From positions 1 to 45,268 of the forward strand of contig BDTA01000077.1 of assembly GCA_002897935.1 (NCBI GenBank): a stretch of DNA of 45,268 bases. Reading direction: 5' to 3'. Positions 25,395-36,736 of this stretch are shown here, one piece after another; position 1 is the stretch's first letter, and each line of letters starts with the position of its first letter. Made by a program: the position numbers and the translations under genes. Below the pieces are notes generated by a model. That model was given only the letters and a program-made list of their open reading frames with translations, did no database searches and was not told the DNA's origin. Origin of the DNA: a bacterium BMS3Abin08. Its GTDB lineage: Bacteria; Nitrospirota; Thermodesulfovibrionia; Thermodesulfovibrionales; JdFR-85.

Positions 25395-25539
25395 AGAGTC
25401 TGTGTATAAAGTGCCATTTTTTATTTTTGTCATACCCGAAGTCAGTAGTCGGGTATCCAGAAGTTACTGAAAAGACTGGATTCCCGCCCAACAGACCGCG
25501 GGAATGACGGCTCTATTTTTGACTTTATACACAGACTCT
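25395..25539. mobile_element. MITE-like element, copy B of a tandem pair
   Basis: AGAGTCTGTGTATAAA (25395-25410) and TTTATACACAGACTCT (25524-25539) are exact inverted repeats. The right 116 bp are nearly identical to 9884-9999. It is 4 bp from copy A. An ATTTAG string follows both copies and may reflect the insertion target. The pair sits between carA and the nitroreductase gene. Confidence 0.78.
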
Positions 25540-25541
25540 AT

Positions 25542-26657
25542 TTAGTCCTTCTCCAACATCTCCCTGAACCTGTTGAATATATGCCTCGCATCATTCGGCC
25601 CGGGACCTGCCTCGGGATGATACTGGACGGAAAAGGCAGGCAGTTCAACATGCTCCATCCCCTCTTCCGTCCCGTCATAGAGGTTTCTGTGCGTCAGCCT
25701 TATCCGTCCCTTGAGACTCTCGACATCCACACAGTAGTTATGGTTCTGTGCTGTAATTTCCACCTCACCGCTATCGAGATACATTACGGGGTGATTGCCG
25801 CCGTGGTGTCCAAACTTCAGTTTGTAGGTCCTCCCGCCAAGGGCAAGTCCGAGTATCTGATGACCGAGGCATATGCCGAAAAGCGGCTTCTTTCCGAGCA
25901 GTTTTTTCGTGTTTTCAATCCCATACGTAACAGCTTCAGGGTCTCCCGGACCGTTGCTCAGCAGCACCCCGTCGGGATTCATATCAAGCACCGCCTCGGC
26001 AGGGGTGTCAGCCGGCACTACCGTTATATCAAATCCCGCCCCGGCAAGACTGCGAAGGATGCTGAACTTCACCCCGAAATCATAAACCACCACGCGCAAT
26101 CCTGAATCCTGAATCCTGGATCCCGGACCCGGCCGCCAAGGCCTCTCCGTCCATTTGTACTCCTTCCCGGTGGTTACATGCCTGACGAGGTCAACCCCTC
26201 CAATGCCGGGATGGGATTTTACCTTCGCGTAGAGGGCCTCGGGGTTAAGTTCCTCTGTGGATATTATCCCCATCCGGGCGCCATAGTTCCTGATATGTCT
26301 TGTAAGCGCCCTCGTGTCAATGCCCTGGATGCCCACCACGCCATGCCTCCCGAGATAATCCCCCAGTGATCCAGCCGAACGCCAGTTGCTCGGGTAGTCA
26401 AAGAACTCCTTTACAACGAACCCCTCAACCTTAGGCCCTCCTCCTGACTCGGTATCCTCTTCATTCACGCCGTAGTTCCCCATCTGTGTGTATGTCATGG
26501 TAACGATCTGTCCCCTGTATGAGGGGTCGGTGAGTATCTCCTGGTAACCGGTCATTGAGGTATTAAAGACCACCTCACCAATGGTCTCACCTTCGGCACC
26601 GAAGGACTCGCCTTCAAAGACCATCCCGTCCGACAGCACAAGCAACGCCTCTTTCAT
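25542..26657 (-). CDS. carA: Carbamoyl-phosphate synthase small subunit (glutaminase)
   Basis: CarA releases ammonia from glutamine and channels it to CarB. The 371-aa protein has an N-terminal domain ([23 protein letters not shown]) and a class I amidotransferase domain with C263 in FGICLGHQ and H347/E349 in YHPEAGPGP. Start 26657 is chosen because ATGA overlaps the pyrC stop and a GGGAG site precedes it. A short stretch at about residues 173-187 ([15 protein letters not shown]) looks like an in-frame insertion; its DNA (26099-26130) is a degenerate short tandem repeat. Confidence 0.95.
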   Translation of the reverse strand: MKEALLVLSDGMVFEGESFGAEGETIGEVVFNTSMTGYQEILTDPSYRGQIVTMTYTQMGNYGVNEEDTESGGGPKVEGFVVKEFFDYPSNWRSAGSLGDYLGRHGVVGIQGIDTRALTRHIRNYGARMGIISTEELNPEALYAKVKSHPGIGGVDLVRHVTTGKEYKWTERPWRPGPGSRIQDSGLRVVVYDFGVKFSILRSLAGAGFDITVVPADTPAEAVLDMNPDGVLLSNGPGDPEAVTYGIENTKKLLGKKPLFGICLGHQILGLALGGRTYKLKFGHHGGNHPVMYLDSGEVEITAQNHNYCVDVESLKGRIRLTHRNLYDGTEEGMEHVELPAFSVQYHPEAGPGPNDARHIFNRFREMLEKD

Positions 26658-27973
26658 TGACTCTCCCATCGATACCATTTGTCTTTTGCAAAAGCCATTA
26701 AAACAGATCCGGTTAATAACCATCCATCAAACGGGGTATTTCTACCGAGGGACAAAAACTCCTCCGGTTTCACCTTGAATTCTCTTTTCGGATCCACAAT
26801 GATAATATCGGCATCAGCGCCCTTTTTAAGCGTACCCTTATCAATGGAAAGTATGTTTGCAGGATTCAGTGACATTTTTTTCACCATCTCCCTGAGCACA
26901 AGTGTGCCGTCTTCCACGAGCCGCAGACTCAGCGCCAGCGCTGTCTCAAGCCCTGAAATACCGAACGCTGCACGGTCGAACTCACAGAGCTTTTCATCCC
27001 TGTGATGGGGTGCGTGATCTGTGGCAATAACATCAATCGTTCCATCGGAGAGACCCCCTTTGATCGCCTCTATGTCCCTTGCCGTCCTCAGGGGGGGATT
27101 CACCTTTGCATCGGTGTTGTATCCGTTAACCGCATCCTCCGTAAGAGTAAAGTAGTGGGGACAGGTCTCGGCAGTTACATTCAGACCACGCTCCTTTGCA
27201 CAGCTCACGGCCTCGACGCCGCCGGCGGTAGAGACATGGGCAATATGAAGTCTTCCACCTGTCAGGGCGGCAAGTTCAATATCCCTCTTTATCATTGTTA
27301 CCTCTGCTTCGGCTGGGATTCCCGTCAGACCGAGCTTCAGAGAGACTACCCCTTCATTCATCAAGCCCCCTGCAGCGAGATCCAAATCCTCGGCATGGGA
27401 AATGACCGGAACATTAAAATTCCTCGAGTACTCAAGCGCCCTTCTCATAACGAGGCTGTTCATAACGGGACGTCCGTCATCTGAAAAGGCAACACACCCT
27501 GCCTCGTACATCATCCCCATCTCTGCAAGTTCTTCGCCCTTCTGGCCCTTTGTTATAGCCCCAATGGGGAAAACGTAACATGAGCCCTCTGCAAAGGCCT
27601 TTCTGAGAATAAAATCGGTGACGGTCTCGTTGTCATTTACCGGGTTTGTGTTCGGCATGCAGCAGACGGATGTAAAACCTCCCCTGACCGCCGCCATCGT
27701 ACCGGTCTTTATCGTCTCCTTATATTCATACCCCGGCTCACGGAGATGAACATGCATGTCGACCAAACCCGGAAGCACGTACATACCTGCGGCATCGATA
27801 ATCTCAGGTGGGAGGTCGTCACGGCCCTTGAACTCCGGATCCTGAACCTTGGATATTGAACCATAAATCCTGCATTCCTTTATCTTCCCATTCTCAACCA
27901 GTATATCGCCCTTCCCATCGATCCCCTGTGCCGGGTCGACTATATGTCCGTTTTTAATCAGCAGGTTCAACAT
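26654..27973 (-). CDS. pyrC: Dihydroorotase
   Basis: PyrC cyclises carbamoyl-aspartate to dihydroorotate. The 439-aa protein is a class I dihydroorotase: [14 protein letters not shown] holds the first two zinc-binding His, VISHAED and LHIAHVST follow, and ATDHAPH carries the catalytic Asp. About 18 residues near position 38-55 ([17 protein letters not shown]) are extra compared with the usual compact start, and their DNA resembles the insertion in carA. The stop overlaps the carA start (ATGA), and the start lies 2 nt after pyrB. Confidence 0.95.
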   Translation of the reverse strand: MLNLLIKNGHIVDPAQGIDGKGDILVENGKIKECRIYGSISKVQDPEFKGRDDLPPEIIDAAGMYVLPGLVDMHVHLREPGYEYKETIKTGTMAAVRGGFTSVCCMPNTNPVNDNETVTDFILRKAFAEGSCYVFPIGAITKGQKGEELAEMGMMYEAGCVAFSDDGRPVMNSLVMRRALEYSRNFNVPVISHAEDLDLAAGGLMNEGVVSLKLGLTGIPAEAEVTMIKRDIELAALTGGRLHIAHVSTAGGVEAVSCAKERGLNVTAETCPHYFTLTEDAVNGYNTDAKVNPPLRTARDIEAIKGGLSDGTIDVIATDHAPHHRDEKLCEFDRAAFGISGLETALALSLRLVEDGTLVLREMVKKMSLNPANILSIDKGTLKKGADADIIIVDPKREFKVKPEEFLSLGRNTPFDGWLLTGSVLMAFAKDKWYRWESQ

Positions 27974-27975
27974 CC

Positions 27976-28893
27976 CTATGCCCTGCCTCCTCCGAGCAGA
28001 TAAAGGACCGCCATCCTTACGGCAATTCCGTTTGTTACCTGATCCATGATCACCGACCTCGGTGAATCCGCCACTGAGGAATCTATCTCCACCCCCCTGT
28101 TCATGGGGCCGGGATGCATAACTATCGCGTCATCCTTTGCAAGTGAGAACCTCTCGGGTGTAAGCCCCCAGAAACGGAAGTATTCATCTACCGTGGGGAA
28201 AAAGCCCCGGTCCTGCCTCTCAAGCTGAATTCTCAGCATCATCACCACATCCACATCCCTTAATCCGTCTTCCATTGTGTAGAATATCTCCACTCCCTCT
28301 TCCCTGAAACGCCGGGGCACAAGTGTGGGAGGCCCGATGAGTCTGACCCCTGCACCGAGTTTTCTAAGGCAAAGGATGTTTGATTTTGCAACCCTGCTAT
28401 GGAGTATGTCTCCCACGATAGCCACCCTGAGCCCGTTCAGAACTCCCTTCTTCTCCCTGACTGTAAAGGCATCGAGGAGTGCCTGAGTGGGATGCTCATT
28501 TACACCGTCTCCGGCATTGATTATTGAGGCCTCCAGATGTCTTGCAAGAAGGTGTGATGCGCCCGAGCATGAGTGCCGGACAACCACGAAATCAGCACCC
28601 AGGGCCTGAATCGTCATCGCCGTGTCTATAAGGCTTTCTCCCTTGACCACGGAACTCGTGGATACGGAGAAGTTTATTACATCGGTGCTCAGCCTCTTCG
28701 CAGCCAGTTCAAAGGAGGTCCGTGTCCTGGTAGAGGGCTCATAGAATAGATTCACAACGGTCTTGCCCCTCAGGGCCGGAACCTTCTTGATATCCCTTTC
28801 AAGGACACCCCTGAACCCCTCGGCGGTATCGAGTATTAAATTAATATCACCCTCAGAGAGATCATTAATGCTCAGAAGATGCCTTGTTTCCAT
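27976..28893 (-). CDS. pyrB: Aspartate carbamoyltransferase catalytic subunit
   Basis: PyrB makes N-carbamoyl-aspartate from carbamoyl phosphate and aspartate. The 305-aa protein has the carbamoyl-phosphate motif [24 protein letters not shown], and the [11 protein letters not shown] segment near the C-terminus. There is no pyrI regulatory subunit; control is likely by PyrR. It is 31 bp after pyrR and 2 nt before pyrC. Confidence 0.96.
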   Translation of the reverse strand: METRHLLSINDLSEGDINLILDTAEGFRGVLERDIKKVPALRGKTVVNLFYEPSTRTRTSFELAAKRLSTDVINFSVSTSSVVKGESLIDTAMTIQALGADFVVVRHSCSGASHLLARHLEASIINAGDGVNEHPTQALLDAFTVREKKGVLNGLRVAIVGDILHSRVAKSNILCLRKLGAGVRLIGPPTLVPRRFREEGVEIFYTMEDGLRDVDVVMMLRIQLERQDRGFFPTVDEYFRFWGLTPERFSLAKDDAIVMHPGPMNRGVEIDSSVADSPRSVIMDQVTNGIAVRMAVLYLLGGGRA

Positions 28894-28924
28894 GGTTCAC
28901 CTTTTTCTCTTTTGCCTGCAGCGC

Positions 28925-29509
<585 letters not shown>

Positions 29510-29544
29510 TTATACATGTATTTCAAGCTCATAACTCCTGCCTT

Positions 29545-29564
29545 GCCGACCTCGCAGGGTCAGC
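29545..29564 (-). promoter_or_regulatory. PyrR-binding RNA hairpin
   Basis: The leader RNA forms GCUGACC / GGUCGGC (7 bp) around the hexaloop CUGCGA. The loop fits the CNGNGA loop of the PyrR consensus ARUCCNGNGAGGYU, and GG follows as expected. Downstream CAGGAG (near 29533-29538) could pair with CUCCUG of the terminator 5' arm as an antiterminator. PyrR binding would prevent that and favour termination. Confidence 0.78.
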
Positions 29565-29578
29565 TTAAAAGCAAAAAT

Positions 29579-29608
29579 ATTAAAACATAAATCATATGAC
29601 TATTGCAA
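29579..29608 (-). promoter_or_regulatory. Probable pyr operon promoter
   Basis: On the minus strand TTGCAA (29608-29603) and TTTAAT (29584-29579) are 18 nt apart. Transcription would start near 29571 and include the PyrR hairpin and the terminator. It lies just after the atpC stop at 29617. Confidence 0.55.
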
Positions 29609-29616
29609 GCACGGGA

Positions 29617-30027
29617 TTAACGGGCGGTCTTCTTCTCCGAAAGCTCTATCCTTGTCAGCGCCCTCTCAAGTGAAGCCCGTGCCCTTGCATAATCAAACTC
29701 CTCCTTCTTTTGAAGGCGTTCCTCCGCCCTCTTCATCGCCTCCTTTGCACGTTCAACGTCTATAGCCTCTGCCCTTTCAGCGCTGTCAGCCAATACAAGG
29801 ACCGTGTCACCGGAGACCTCTGAATAGCCACTGTTAACAAAGACATATCGTGCAGCCCCGCCCTGTTTGTAAACAAGCACACCAACCTTGAGAGTGGTTA
29901 CAAAGGAGATATGCCCGGGGAGCACACCGAACTCTCCCTCCGAGCCGGGGGCAATAACCTCATCAACCTCCTCCTTCAGGACGGCACCATGGGGTGAAAC
30001 GATTTCAAGCATAAGTTTTTCAGCCAT
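29617..30027 (-). CDS. atpC: ATP synthase epsilon subunit
   Basis: This F1 central-stalk subunit can inhibit ATP hydrolysis. The 136-aa protein has the N-terminal beta-sandwich typical of the family (LEIVSPHGAVLKEEVDEVIA, GEFGVLPGHI) and a C-terminal helical hairpin. It is the last gene of the atp cluster, 73 bp after atpD. Confidence 0.96.
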   Translation of the reverse strand: MAEKLMLEIVSPHGAVLKEEVDEVIAPGSEGEFGVLPGHISFVTTLKVGVLVYKQGGAARYVFVNSGYSEVSGDTVLVLADSAERAEAIDVERAKEAMKRAEERLQKKEEFDYARARASLERALTRIELSEKKTAR

Positions 30028-30100
30028 CTATAACTCCAGCTTTGAATTTTGAATCTTAAGCGTTCGAACAAACTCAAGCATCAAGCAATCAACCTTAATA

Positions 30101-31522
<1,422 letters not shown>

Positions 31523-31622
31523 TTATACCTCCATATTAATTTTTAGGTTAAAATAACGGTTGAAGTTAAGAAAAACCCCTGATGTTCCCCGGCCTTAACC
31601 TCAACCCTGGTCTTAACCACGT

Positions 31623-32492
31623 TTATTTTCCCTTCAGCGCCTCGGCGCCACCGACGATGTCCATCAATTCCATGGTAATGGAGGCCTGACGTGCCTTATT
31701 GTATTCAAGGGTCAACCTGTCTATCATGTCCTCTGCATTTCTTGTTGCGTTCTCCATGGCGGTCATCCTTGCCGCCTCTTCGGATGCCTGTGACTCGAGC
31801 ATGGCCCTGTAAACCATGATTTCAAGACTCTTCGGCAGCAGCCTGCTGAAAACCTCTCTCTCAGAAGGCTCAAAGAGAAAATCCGTCATCTCCTTTGATT
31901 CATCCTGCACTATCTCCCCGATGGGCAACAACCTCAACCTCACTACCCTGTGAATGGCAACACTCTTGAACTCATTGTAGACCAGGTATACCTCATCAAA
32001 GGTCTCATTTATATAGTGCTCCATAAGGTCCCCGGCAATCTCCTGAGCGGAATCAAAGGTTATCCTGCCGGAGAGCCCTGTCCATAACTGTCTGATTGGG
32101 TAGTCCCGCCTGCTGAAGTGATCCCGGGCCTTCCTTCCGATCGTACTCAGGCTGATCTCAAAGCCCCCGGCCTTCAGTTCCTTGACAAGCCCGTTTGCTC
32201 CCTTAATAACATTTGCATTAAAGGCGCCGCACAGCCCCTTGTCACTGGTAAGGACAAGGACCTCAACCGTCTTCCTCGGCCTTACCCTGAGCAGGGGATG
32301 CAGATCATCACCCGTGGGTTGTGCAAGGGACATCAAGACCTCGCGCATCTTATCGGAATAGGGACGAAGGGCCATCATGCCTTCCTGGGCACGCCTGAGC
32401 TTGGCGGCAGCTACCATCTTCATGGCGCGGGTTATCTTTGAGGTGCTCTTGATCGAGACTATCCGTCTTTTAATGTCCCTTAAAGTCGCCAT
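31623..32492 (-). CDS. atpG: ATP synthase gamma subunit
   Basis: This is the rotating shaft of F1. The 289-aa protein starts MATLRDIKRRIVSIKST and ends with the helix NATRNAEDMIDRLTLEYNKARQASIT, both conserved in the family. It lies between atpA and atpD with gaps of 51 and 103 bp. Confidence 0.97.
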   Translation of the reverse strand: MATLRDIKRRIVSIKSTSKITRAMKMVAAAKLRRAQEGMMALRPYSDKMREVLMSLAQPTGDDLHPLLRVRPRKTVEVLVLTSDKGLCGAFNANVIKGANGLVKELKAGGFEISLSTIGRKARDHFSRRDYPIRQLWTGLSGRITFDSAQEIAGDLMEHYINETFDEVYLVYNEFKSVAIHRVVRLRLLPIGEIVQDESKEMTDFLFEPSEREVFSRLLPKSLEIMVYRAMLESQASEEAARMTAMENATRNAEDMIDRLTLEYNKARQASITMELMDIVGGAEALKGK

Positions 32493-32543
32493 CTATTTCT
32501 CCCTTTTATCGGTCATTGCATACACCCTGAATCGGCGCTGTTT

Positions 32544-34052
32544 TTAGGCCTTAAAGGTCTCCTTGAATGCCGTAATAGCCTCGCTGAGCCTGTTCTTCAA
32601 CTCCTCATCAAGGGCCTTCTTTTCCACAATATCCTGTTTCAGGTCCACCTTCTGACTGCGAACAAAACTCAAAAGACCCTGCTCAAAACTACCTATCTCC
32701 TCCACATCGAGATCATCGAGAAACCCCTGTGTCCCGGCATAGAGAACGATAATCTGCTCGTCGATGGTCAACGGAGAGTACTGGCCCTGTTTCAGGAGTT
32801 CAACCATCCTTTTACCGCGCTCAATCTGCTGGAGAGTGGACTTGTCAAGGTCGGAGCCGAACTGGGCAAAGGCTGCAAGCTCACGGAACTGGGCAAGATC
32901 GAGCCTGAGTGTACCGGCAACCTGTTTCATCGCCTTGGTCTGGGCAGCGCCACCAACCCGGCTGACTGAAAGGCCGACATTAACAGCAGGTCTTATACCG
33001 GCATAGAAGAGATCGGGCTCGAGATATATCTGACCGTCGGTAATGGAGATAACGTTGGTAGGGATATAAGCCGAGACATCACCTGCCTGGGTCTCAATTA
33101 TAGGAAGTGCGGTCAGGGAACCGCCTCCATGTTTATCAGAGAGCTTGGCTGATCTCTCAAGGAGTCTCGAGTGGAGGTAAAAGACATCCCCCGGATAAGC
33201 CTCACGGCCCGGTGGACGTCTCAGAAGCAGGGAGAGCTGCCTGTAGGAAGCAGCCTGTTTACTTAAGTCATCGTATATAATCAGGGCGTGTTTCCCGTTG
33301 TCCCTGAAATACTCACCCATGGTACAACCCGAATAAGGCGCAATGTACTGAAGGGGAGCCGGCTCGGAGGCTGAAGCAACAACCACGGTTGTATATTCCA
33401 TTGCCCCGTGCTCCTCGAGGGTCTGGACAACCCTGGCTACCGATGCCCTCTTCTGTCCCACGGCCACATAGATACAATAAACATCTTCGCCCTTCTGATT
33501 AATAATTGCATCAATTGCAATAGCCGTTTTCCCGGTCTGTCTATCACCGATGATAAGCTCTCTCTGCCCCCTGCCGATGGGAATCATGGCATCAATGGCC
33601 TTAAGTCCGGTCTGAAGAGGCTCTCTAACGGGCTGCCTGTCAACAATACCGGGGGCAACAATATCTATCTTCCTGGACTCGCTGGATTCAATCGGTCCCT
33701 TACCATCTATGGGCTGGCCGATGGCATTCATGACCCGGCCAAGCATGGCTTCACCAACGGGGACCGCCATAATCCTCCCCGTTCGCTTTACGATATCCCC
33801 CTCACGCACAAGGGTGTCTTCACCAAACAGAACGACACCGACCACATCTTCTTCGAGGTTCAGGGCCATCCCGAATACCCCGTTCTGGAACTCAAGGAGT
33901 TCACTTGCCATTGCATTTTCAAGGCCGTACACCCTCGCAATTCCGTCACCGACACTCAGGACCGACCCGATCTCACTGACATCCACCTTCTTCTCAAAGT
34001 CGGCGATCTGCTGCTTAATAAGCTCACTTATTTCATCAACCTTAATCTCCAT
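32544..34052 (-). CDS. atpA: ATP synthase alpha subunit
   Basis: This is the non-catalytic nucleotide-binding F1 subunit. The 502-aa protein carries the P-loop [28 protein letters not shown] and the conserved [10 protein letters not shown]. Normal length. The C-terminus ends FKETFKA. Confidence 0.98.
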   Translation of the reverse strand: MEIKVDEISELIKQQIADFEKKVDVSEIGSVLSVGDGIARVYGLENAMASELLEFQNGVFGMALNLEEDVVGVVLFGEDTLVREGDIVKRTGRIMAVPVGEAMLGRVMNAIGQPIDGKGPIESSESRKIDIVAPGIVDRQPVREPLQTGLKAIDAMIPIGRGQRELIIGDRQTGKTAIAIDAIINQKGEDVYCIYVAVGQKRASVARVVQTLEEHGAMEYTTVVVASASEPAPLQYIAPYSGCTMGEYFRDNGKHALIIYDDLSKQAASYRQLSLLLRRPPGREAYPGDVFYLHSRLLERSAKLSDKHGGGSLTALPIIETQAGDVSAYIPTNVISITDGQIYLEPDLFYAGIRPAVNVGLSVSRVGGAAQTKAMKQVAGTLRLDLAQFRELAAFAQFGSDLDKSTLQQIERGKRMVELLKQGQYSPLTIDEQIIVLYAGTQGFLDDLDVEEIGSFEQGLLSFVRSQKVDLKQDIVEKKALDEELKNRLSEAITAFKETFKA

Positions 34053-34099
34053 AGTTTCACCCCTTATCTATATTATCTTCAACCTGCAATCTATAACGC

Positions 34100-34645
34100 T
34101 TACACACCCGCCAACTGATTCCTCAAACGCTGGAGCTGGCCTCTGATGCTGCCGTCATACATGGTGCTCCCGATCTTCACAACGATACCGCCAAGCAACT
34201 CAGGATCGTAGACGTACTCAATTTCCACTTCCCTCTTCGTCAAACGCTTAAGGGATTCGAGAAGACGCCTCTCGTATTCACCGTTGAATTTAAAAGGCGT
34301 AACCACCGTCGCCTTGGTCTTTCTCGTCCTGTCGAAATAAATACTTATAAAATTCTTCAGAACGGCGGGCAGGGCTGCAACAGCGCGCCTGTGAGCTATA
34401 AACACCAAGAACCGCTTCACTTCTTCCTTAAAAGACAGCCTCGCTGAAAGGGCGTCTATGCCCCTGCTTCTTTCATCATCCGAGACAAGGGGGCTGAGAA
34501 AGAAGTTCTTCAGCTCCTTGCTCTCCTCTGTTATCCTGCATACTACCGAGAGGTCCTTGATGACATCCCCGGCCCCCTCGATGCCACAGGAGTTAAAGAG
34601 CATCCTCGCATATTTCTTTGCATATTTATTCTGATCCTGTGCCAC
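34100..34645 (-). CDS. atpH: ATP synthase delta subunit
   Basis: Delta joins the peripheral stalk to the top of F1. The 181-aa protein begins with the KKYARMLFN signature and ends DPELLGGIVVKIGSTMYDGS, both typical. It starts 4 nt after the atpF stop, so it is translationally coupled. Confidence 0.95.
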   Translation of the reverse strand: MAQDQNKYAKKYARMLFNSCGIEGAGDVIKDLSVVCRITEESKELKNFFLSPLVSDDERSRGIDALSARLSFKEEVKRFLVFIAHRRAVAALPAVLKNFISIYFDRTRKTKATVVTPFKFNGEYERRLLESLKRLTKREVEIEYVYDPELLGGIVVKIGSTMYDGSIRGQLQRLRNQLAGV

Positions 34646-34649
34646 GGTC

Positions 34650-35261
34650 CTATCCCTCTAATTTCCTTATTGATTCCTCTATAATCTTCAACTGCTCCTC
34701 TTCGGTCAGGTTCTCCCTCAGCTTCTTCTCCGCAAGCTTGATTGCAAGTTCAGCGGCCTCTGAACGAAGCGCTGCCTTTGCGTTCTTCAGCTCAAGTTCA
34801 ATGTTGGCTCTTGCCTGTTCCTTGATCTTTTCACTCATCCGGGTCCCCTGCTCGATGAGGCTGTCTCTTTCAGACTCACCGGACTTGCGGGCGGATGCAA
34901 TGATCTTCTCTATCTCCTGATCCCTGAGGGCGAGCTTCTCCTGAACCTCCTTCAGGGCCTTCTGTGCCAACTCCTTTGCCTCTCTCGCCTCCGTAAGGGA
35001 CTGTTCAATAACCTCTGATCTCTTCCTGAAGTACTCCTTCATGGGTTTTGAAAGGAACTTGACAAGAATAAAGATCAGGATTGCGAAATTTACAATCCTC
35101 CACAACCATTCCTTCCAGTCACCACCATGGCTGGAGGCTCCCTCCTCGGCTGCATAGACCACCGCATTATGTATGATAAAAAACGCGCTGATTAAAAGCG
35201 CCGACAGGACGACAACCGCCGATTTCTTAATCCTTGATCTTAAATTTTCCATCCCGCTCAT
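34650..35261 (-). CDS. atpF: ATP synthase F0 b subunit
   Basis: This peripheral-stalk subunit is 203 aa. It has two N-terminal hydrophobic stretches (about 13-38 and 52-68) and a long charged coiled coil. The first stretch ends near YAAEEG and looks like a cleavable signal peptide, leaving the second as the true membrane anchor; this arrangement is known for b subunits in some delta-type lineages. Its ATG overlaps the b' stop (ATGA). Confidence 0.93.
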   Translation of the reverse strand: MSGMENLRSRIKKSAVVVLSALLISAFFIIHNAVVYAAEEGASSHGGDWKEWLWRIVNFAILIFILVKFLSKPMKEYFRKRSEVIEQSLTEAREAKELAQKALKEVQEKLALRDQEIEKIIASARKSGESERDSLIEQGTRMSEKIKEQARANIELELKNAKAALRSEAAELAIKLAEKKLRENLTEEEQLKIIEESIRKLEG

Positions 35262-35677
35262 ACCTCTACAAGTTTCCTGACAATCTCGTCGGAGAATCTC
35301 CTCACATCCTCACCAAGCTTCCTGCGTGCATTTTCCGTCTCCTTCCGGATATCCTCCCTGGCCTTCTCAATCTCACGCATTGCCTCTTCGTGAGCCTCGG
35401 ATATCAACTTCTTTTGCACACCAAGCCCCTCTTCCCTCAAGGAACTGTAAAGCTCCCTGGCCTCTTCCCTTGCCGAAGACAGTTCCTGCCGGAACTTCAT
35501 CAGCTGCTCGTCCTTCTTCTCGTTCAGCCTCTTTGCCTCCTCGAGGGCGCCCTGAACGCTTTCCTTTCTCTCCTTAAAGAGACTGAGAAGAGGCCTGAAG
35601 AGAAGGAGATTCAGCAGAAAAAGGAGCAGAAGAAAATTGGCCAACTGCACAAAAAACCACTTGTTAAGTTCGATCAT
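35258..35677 (-). CDS. atpF': ATP synthase F0 b' subunit
   Basis: The second, divergent stalk subunit is 139 aa: one N-terminal helix (WFFVQLANFLLLLFLLNLLL) and a long coiled coil rich in Glu and Arg. Together with atpF it indicates a b/b' heterodimer stalk. It is the first gene of the cluster; the a and c subunit genes must lie elsewhere. Confidence 0.92.
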   Translation of the reverse strand: MIELNKWFFVQLANFLLLLFLLNLLLFRPLLSLFKERKESVQGALEEAKRLNEKKDEQLMKFRQELSSAREEARELYSSLREEGLGVQKKLISEAHEEAMREIEKAREDIRKETENARRKLGEDVRRFSDEIVRKLVEV

Positions 35678-35728
35678 GGTTCACCTTTTATCAATGTTTG
35701 AAAAAAGTCAAATACGCAAAAGTGTTGA

Positions 35729-35758
35729 AATCTATCACAGTATCACATCCTTTGTCAA
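35729..35758 (-). promoter_or_regulatory. Probable atp operon promoter
   Basis: On the minus strand a perfect TTGACA (35758-35753) is followed after 18 nt by TAGATT (35734-35729), with TGA in front of the -10 as an extended element. It lies about 50 nt upstream of the b' start at 35677. Confidence 0.65.
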
Positions 35759-35802
35759 GAATACAGCCAATAATTTTTCTTATAGGTTGAAAAATTTTTT
35801 AA

Positions 35803-35831
35803 ATCACACAACCTTTCCCATATGTTATAAT
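35803..35831 (+). promoter_or_regulatory. Promoter of the coiled-coil/glutaredoxin gene pair
   Basis: TATAAT at 35826-35831 is preceded by TGT (extended -10), and ATCACA at 35803-35808 stands at a spacing of 17. Transcription would start near 35838, ahead of a GGAGG site and ATG 35859. Confidence 0.6.
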
Positions 35832-35858
35832 ATCTGAAAAACGTACAGGAGGACTTAT

Positions 35859-36278
35859 ATGGGGTTCTGGGAGACACTGAGAAAGGACATCAAAAAGGGG
35901 ATTGACGAAGGACTTGAGGCGTTCAAGGAGGGCACCGAGGTACTGAAGCACAAGGCCGGTTCCGTAACCGAAGACATAAAAAATAAAGTAAAGGCATTTG
36001 AACTGAGACAGAAGATCCAGGTGCAGCTCACCGAACTCGGCGGCAGGGTCTATGAAATCTCTTCCGATAAAAGGAAGAACCCGATGCGTGATGAAAAAGT
36101 GGAGAAAATAGTGGAGAGGATAAAAAAGGTGCAGCAGCAGATAGATAAACTGGAAAAGAATGAAACAGGGAAGGCCGCAAAAAAGACCGGGACTTCCGGA
36201 AGATCACGGAAAAAGAAAACCGCAACGCGGGCTGCCGGGGAAACGGCAGGTAAAGCACCGAAAAGGAGCAAGGAGTAA
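35859..36278 (+). CDS. Coiled-coil protein with lysine/alanine-rich tail (hypothetical)
   Basis: The 139-aa protein has an amphipathic helical start (MGFWETLRKDIKKGIDEG), a central coiled coil with heptad-like repeats to about residue 100, and a basic low-complexity tail (KKTGTSGRSRKKKTATRAAG) like histone H1. It could bind nucleic acid or membranes; the family is not recognised. A GGAGG site precedes ATG 35859. Its stop TAA overlaps the next start (TAATG), so the downstream selenocysteine-type glutaredoxin is probably translated by reinitiation. Confidence 0.75.
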   Translation: MGFWETLRKDIKKGIDEGLEAFKEGTEVLKHKAGSVTEDIKNKVKAFELRQKIQVQLTELGGRVYEISSDKRKNPMRDEKVEKIVERIKKVQQQIDKLEKNETGKAAKKTGTSGRSRKKKTATRAAGETAGKAPKRSKE

Positions 36279-36523
36279 TGGAGGACATCACCGTCTTCAC
36301 AAGTCCCACCTGACAGGACTGCCGGGCACTGAAAGGGTACCTTTCGGAAAGGGGCATTCCCTATATCGATAAAGATGTTGCAAATGACCCGGAGGCGCGC
36401 AAAGAACTTACAGGGAAATACGGAAGGATGGCAACGCCTACAATGGTCATTGGCGGGAAGGTCTTTGTGGGGTTTCAAGACAACAGGAAGGCGATTGAAC
36501 AGGCTTTAAGGGGAGAGGGTTAA
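36278..36523 (+). CDS. Glutaredoxin-like protein, predicted selenoprotein (UGA = Sec12)
   Basis: The frame ATG 36278 to TAA 36521-36523 gives 81 aa if the in-frame TGA at 36311-36313 is read as selenocysteine. The active site becomes TSPT-U12-QD-C15, where glutaredoxins have CxxC. The rest fits a small glutaredoxin: MEDITVFTSPT strand, LKGYLSERGIPYIDKDV, cis-Pro in MATPTMVI and GGKVFVGFQDN at the end. The protein continues without change of quality past the TGA. It starts inside the stop of the upstream gene (TAATG). A hairpin fitting a bacterial SECIS follows. Selenocysteine glutaredoxins are known, so this is the expected reading. Its role is thiol-disulfide exchange, with an unknown partner. 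Confidence 0.88.
36311..36347 (+). promoter_or_regulatory. Candidate bacterial SECIS element in the glutaredoxin gene
   Basis: After the TGA (36311-36313), CTGAAAGG (36329-36336) pairs with CCTTTCGG (36340-36347), 8 bp with one G-U, around the loop GTA (36337-36339). The loop begins with G and lies 23 nt after the TGA. The fold was made by eye. Confidence 0.65.
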
Positions 36524-36532
36524 CCCCTCCCC
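36510..36532. terminator. Hairpin between convergent glutaredoxin and ferredoxin genes
   Basis: GGGGAG (36510-36515) pairs with CTCCCC (36527-36532), and the enclosed GGGTTAACCC is itself palindromic. The stem covers the glutaredoxin stop. No strong U-tract follows on the plus strand, so it is only a probable terminator or mRNA-end hairpin. Confidence 0.45.
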
Positions 36533-36547
36533 CCCCTGACAAAAAAC

Positions 36548-36736
36548 TCAGTCCTCCCAGGTAATCGCCTCAACCGGACATGTATCGATCGCTTCCTGGC
36601 AATCACAGGTATCACAGCCGTTTTCATTTGTAACATGGGCCTTACCGTCGTCCTGCATCTCAAAAACCTCGGGACAGACGGCAACACAGGATTCACAACC
36701 CTCACAGAGATCCCAATCAATTACGGGCTTAGGCAT
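36548..36736 (-). CDS. Small [4Fe-4S] ferredoxin
   Basis: The 62-aa protein has CEGCESCVAVCP (C11, C14, C17, C21) near the start and C41, C44, C46 and C53 in the C-terminal half, ending CPVEAITWED. C11/C14/C17 with C53 could ligate one cluster; the other cysteines may hold a second one or form a disulfide. It acts as a soluble electron carrier. A GGAGG-like site precedes ATG 36736. It is monocistronic, convergent with the glutaredoxin gene and divergent from the copper ATPase. Confidence 0.92.
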   Translation of the reverse strand: MPKPVIDWDLCEGCESCVAVCPEVFEMQDDGKAHVTNENGCDTCDCQEAIDTCPVEAITWED

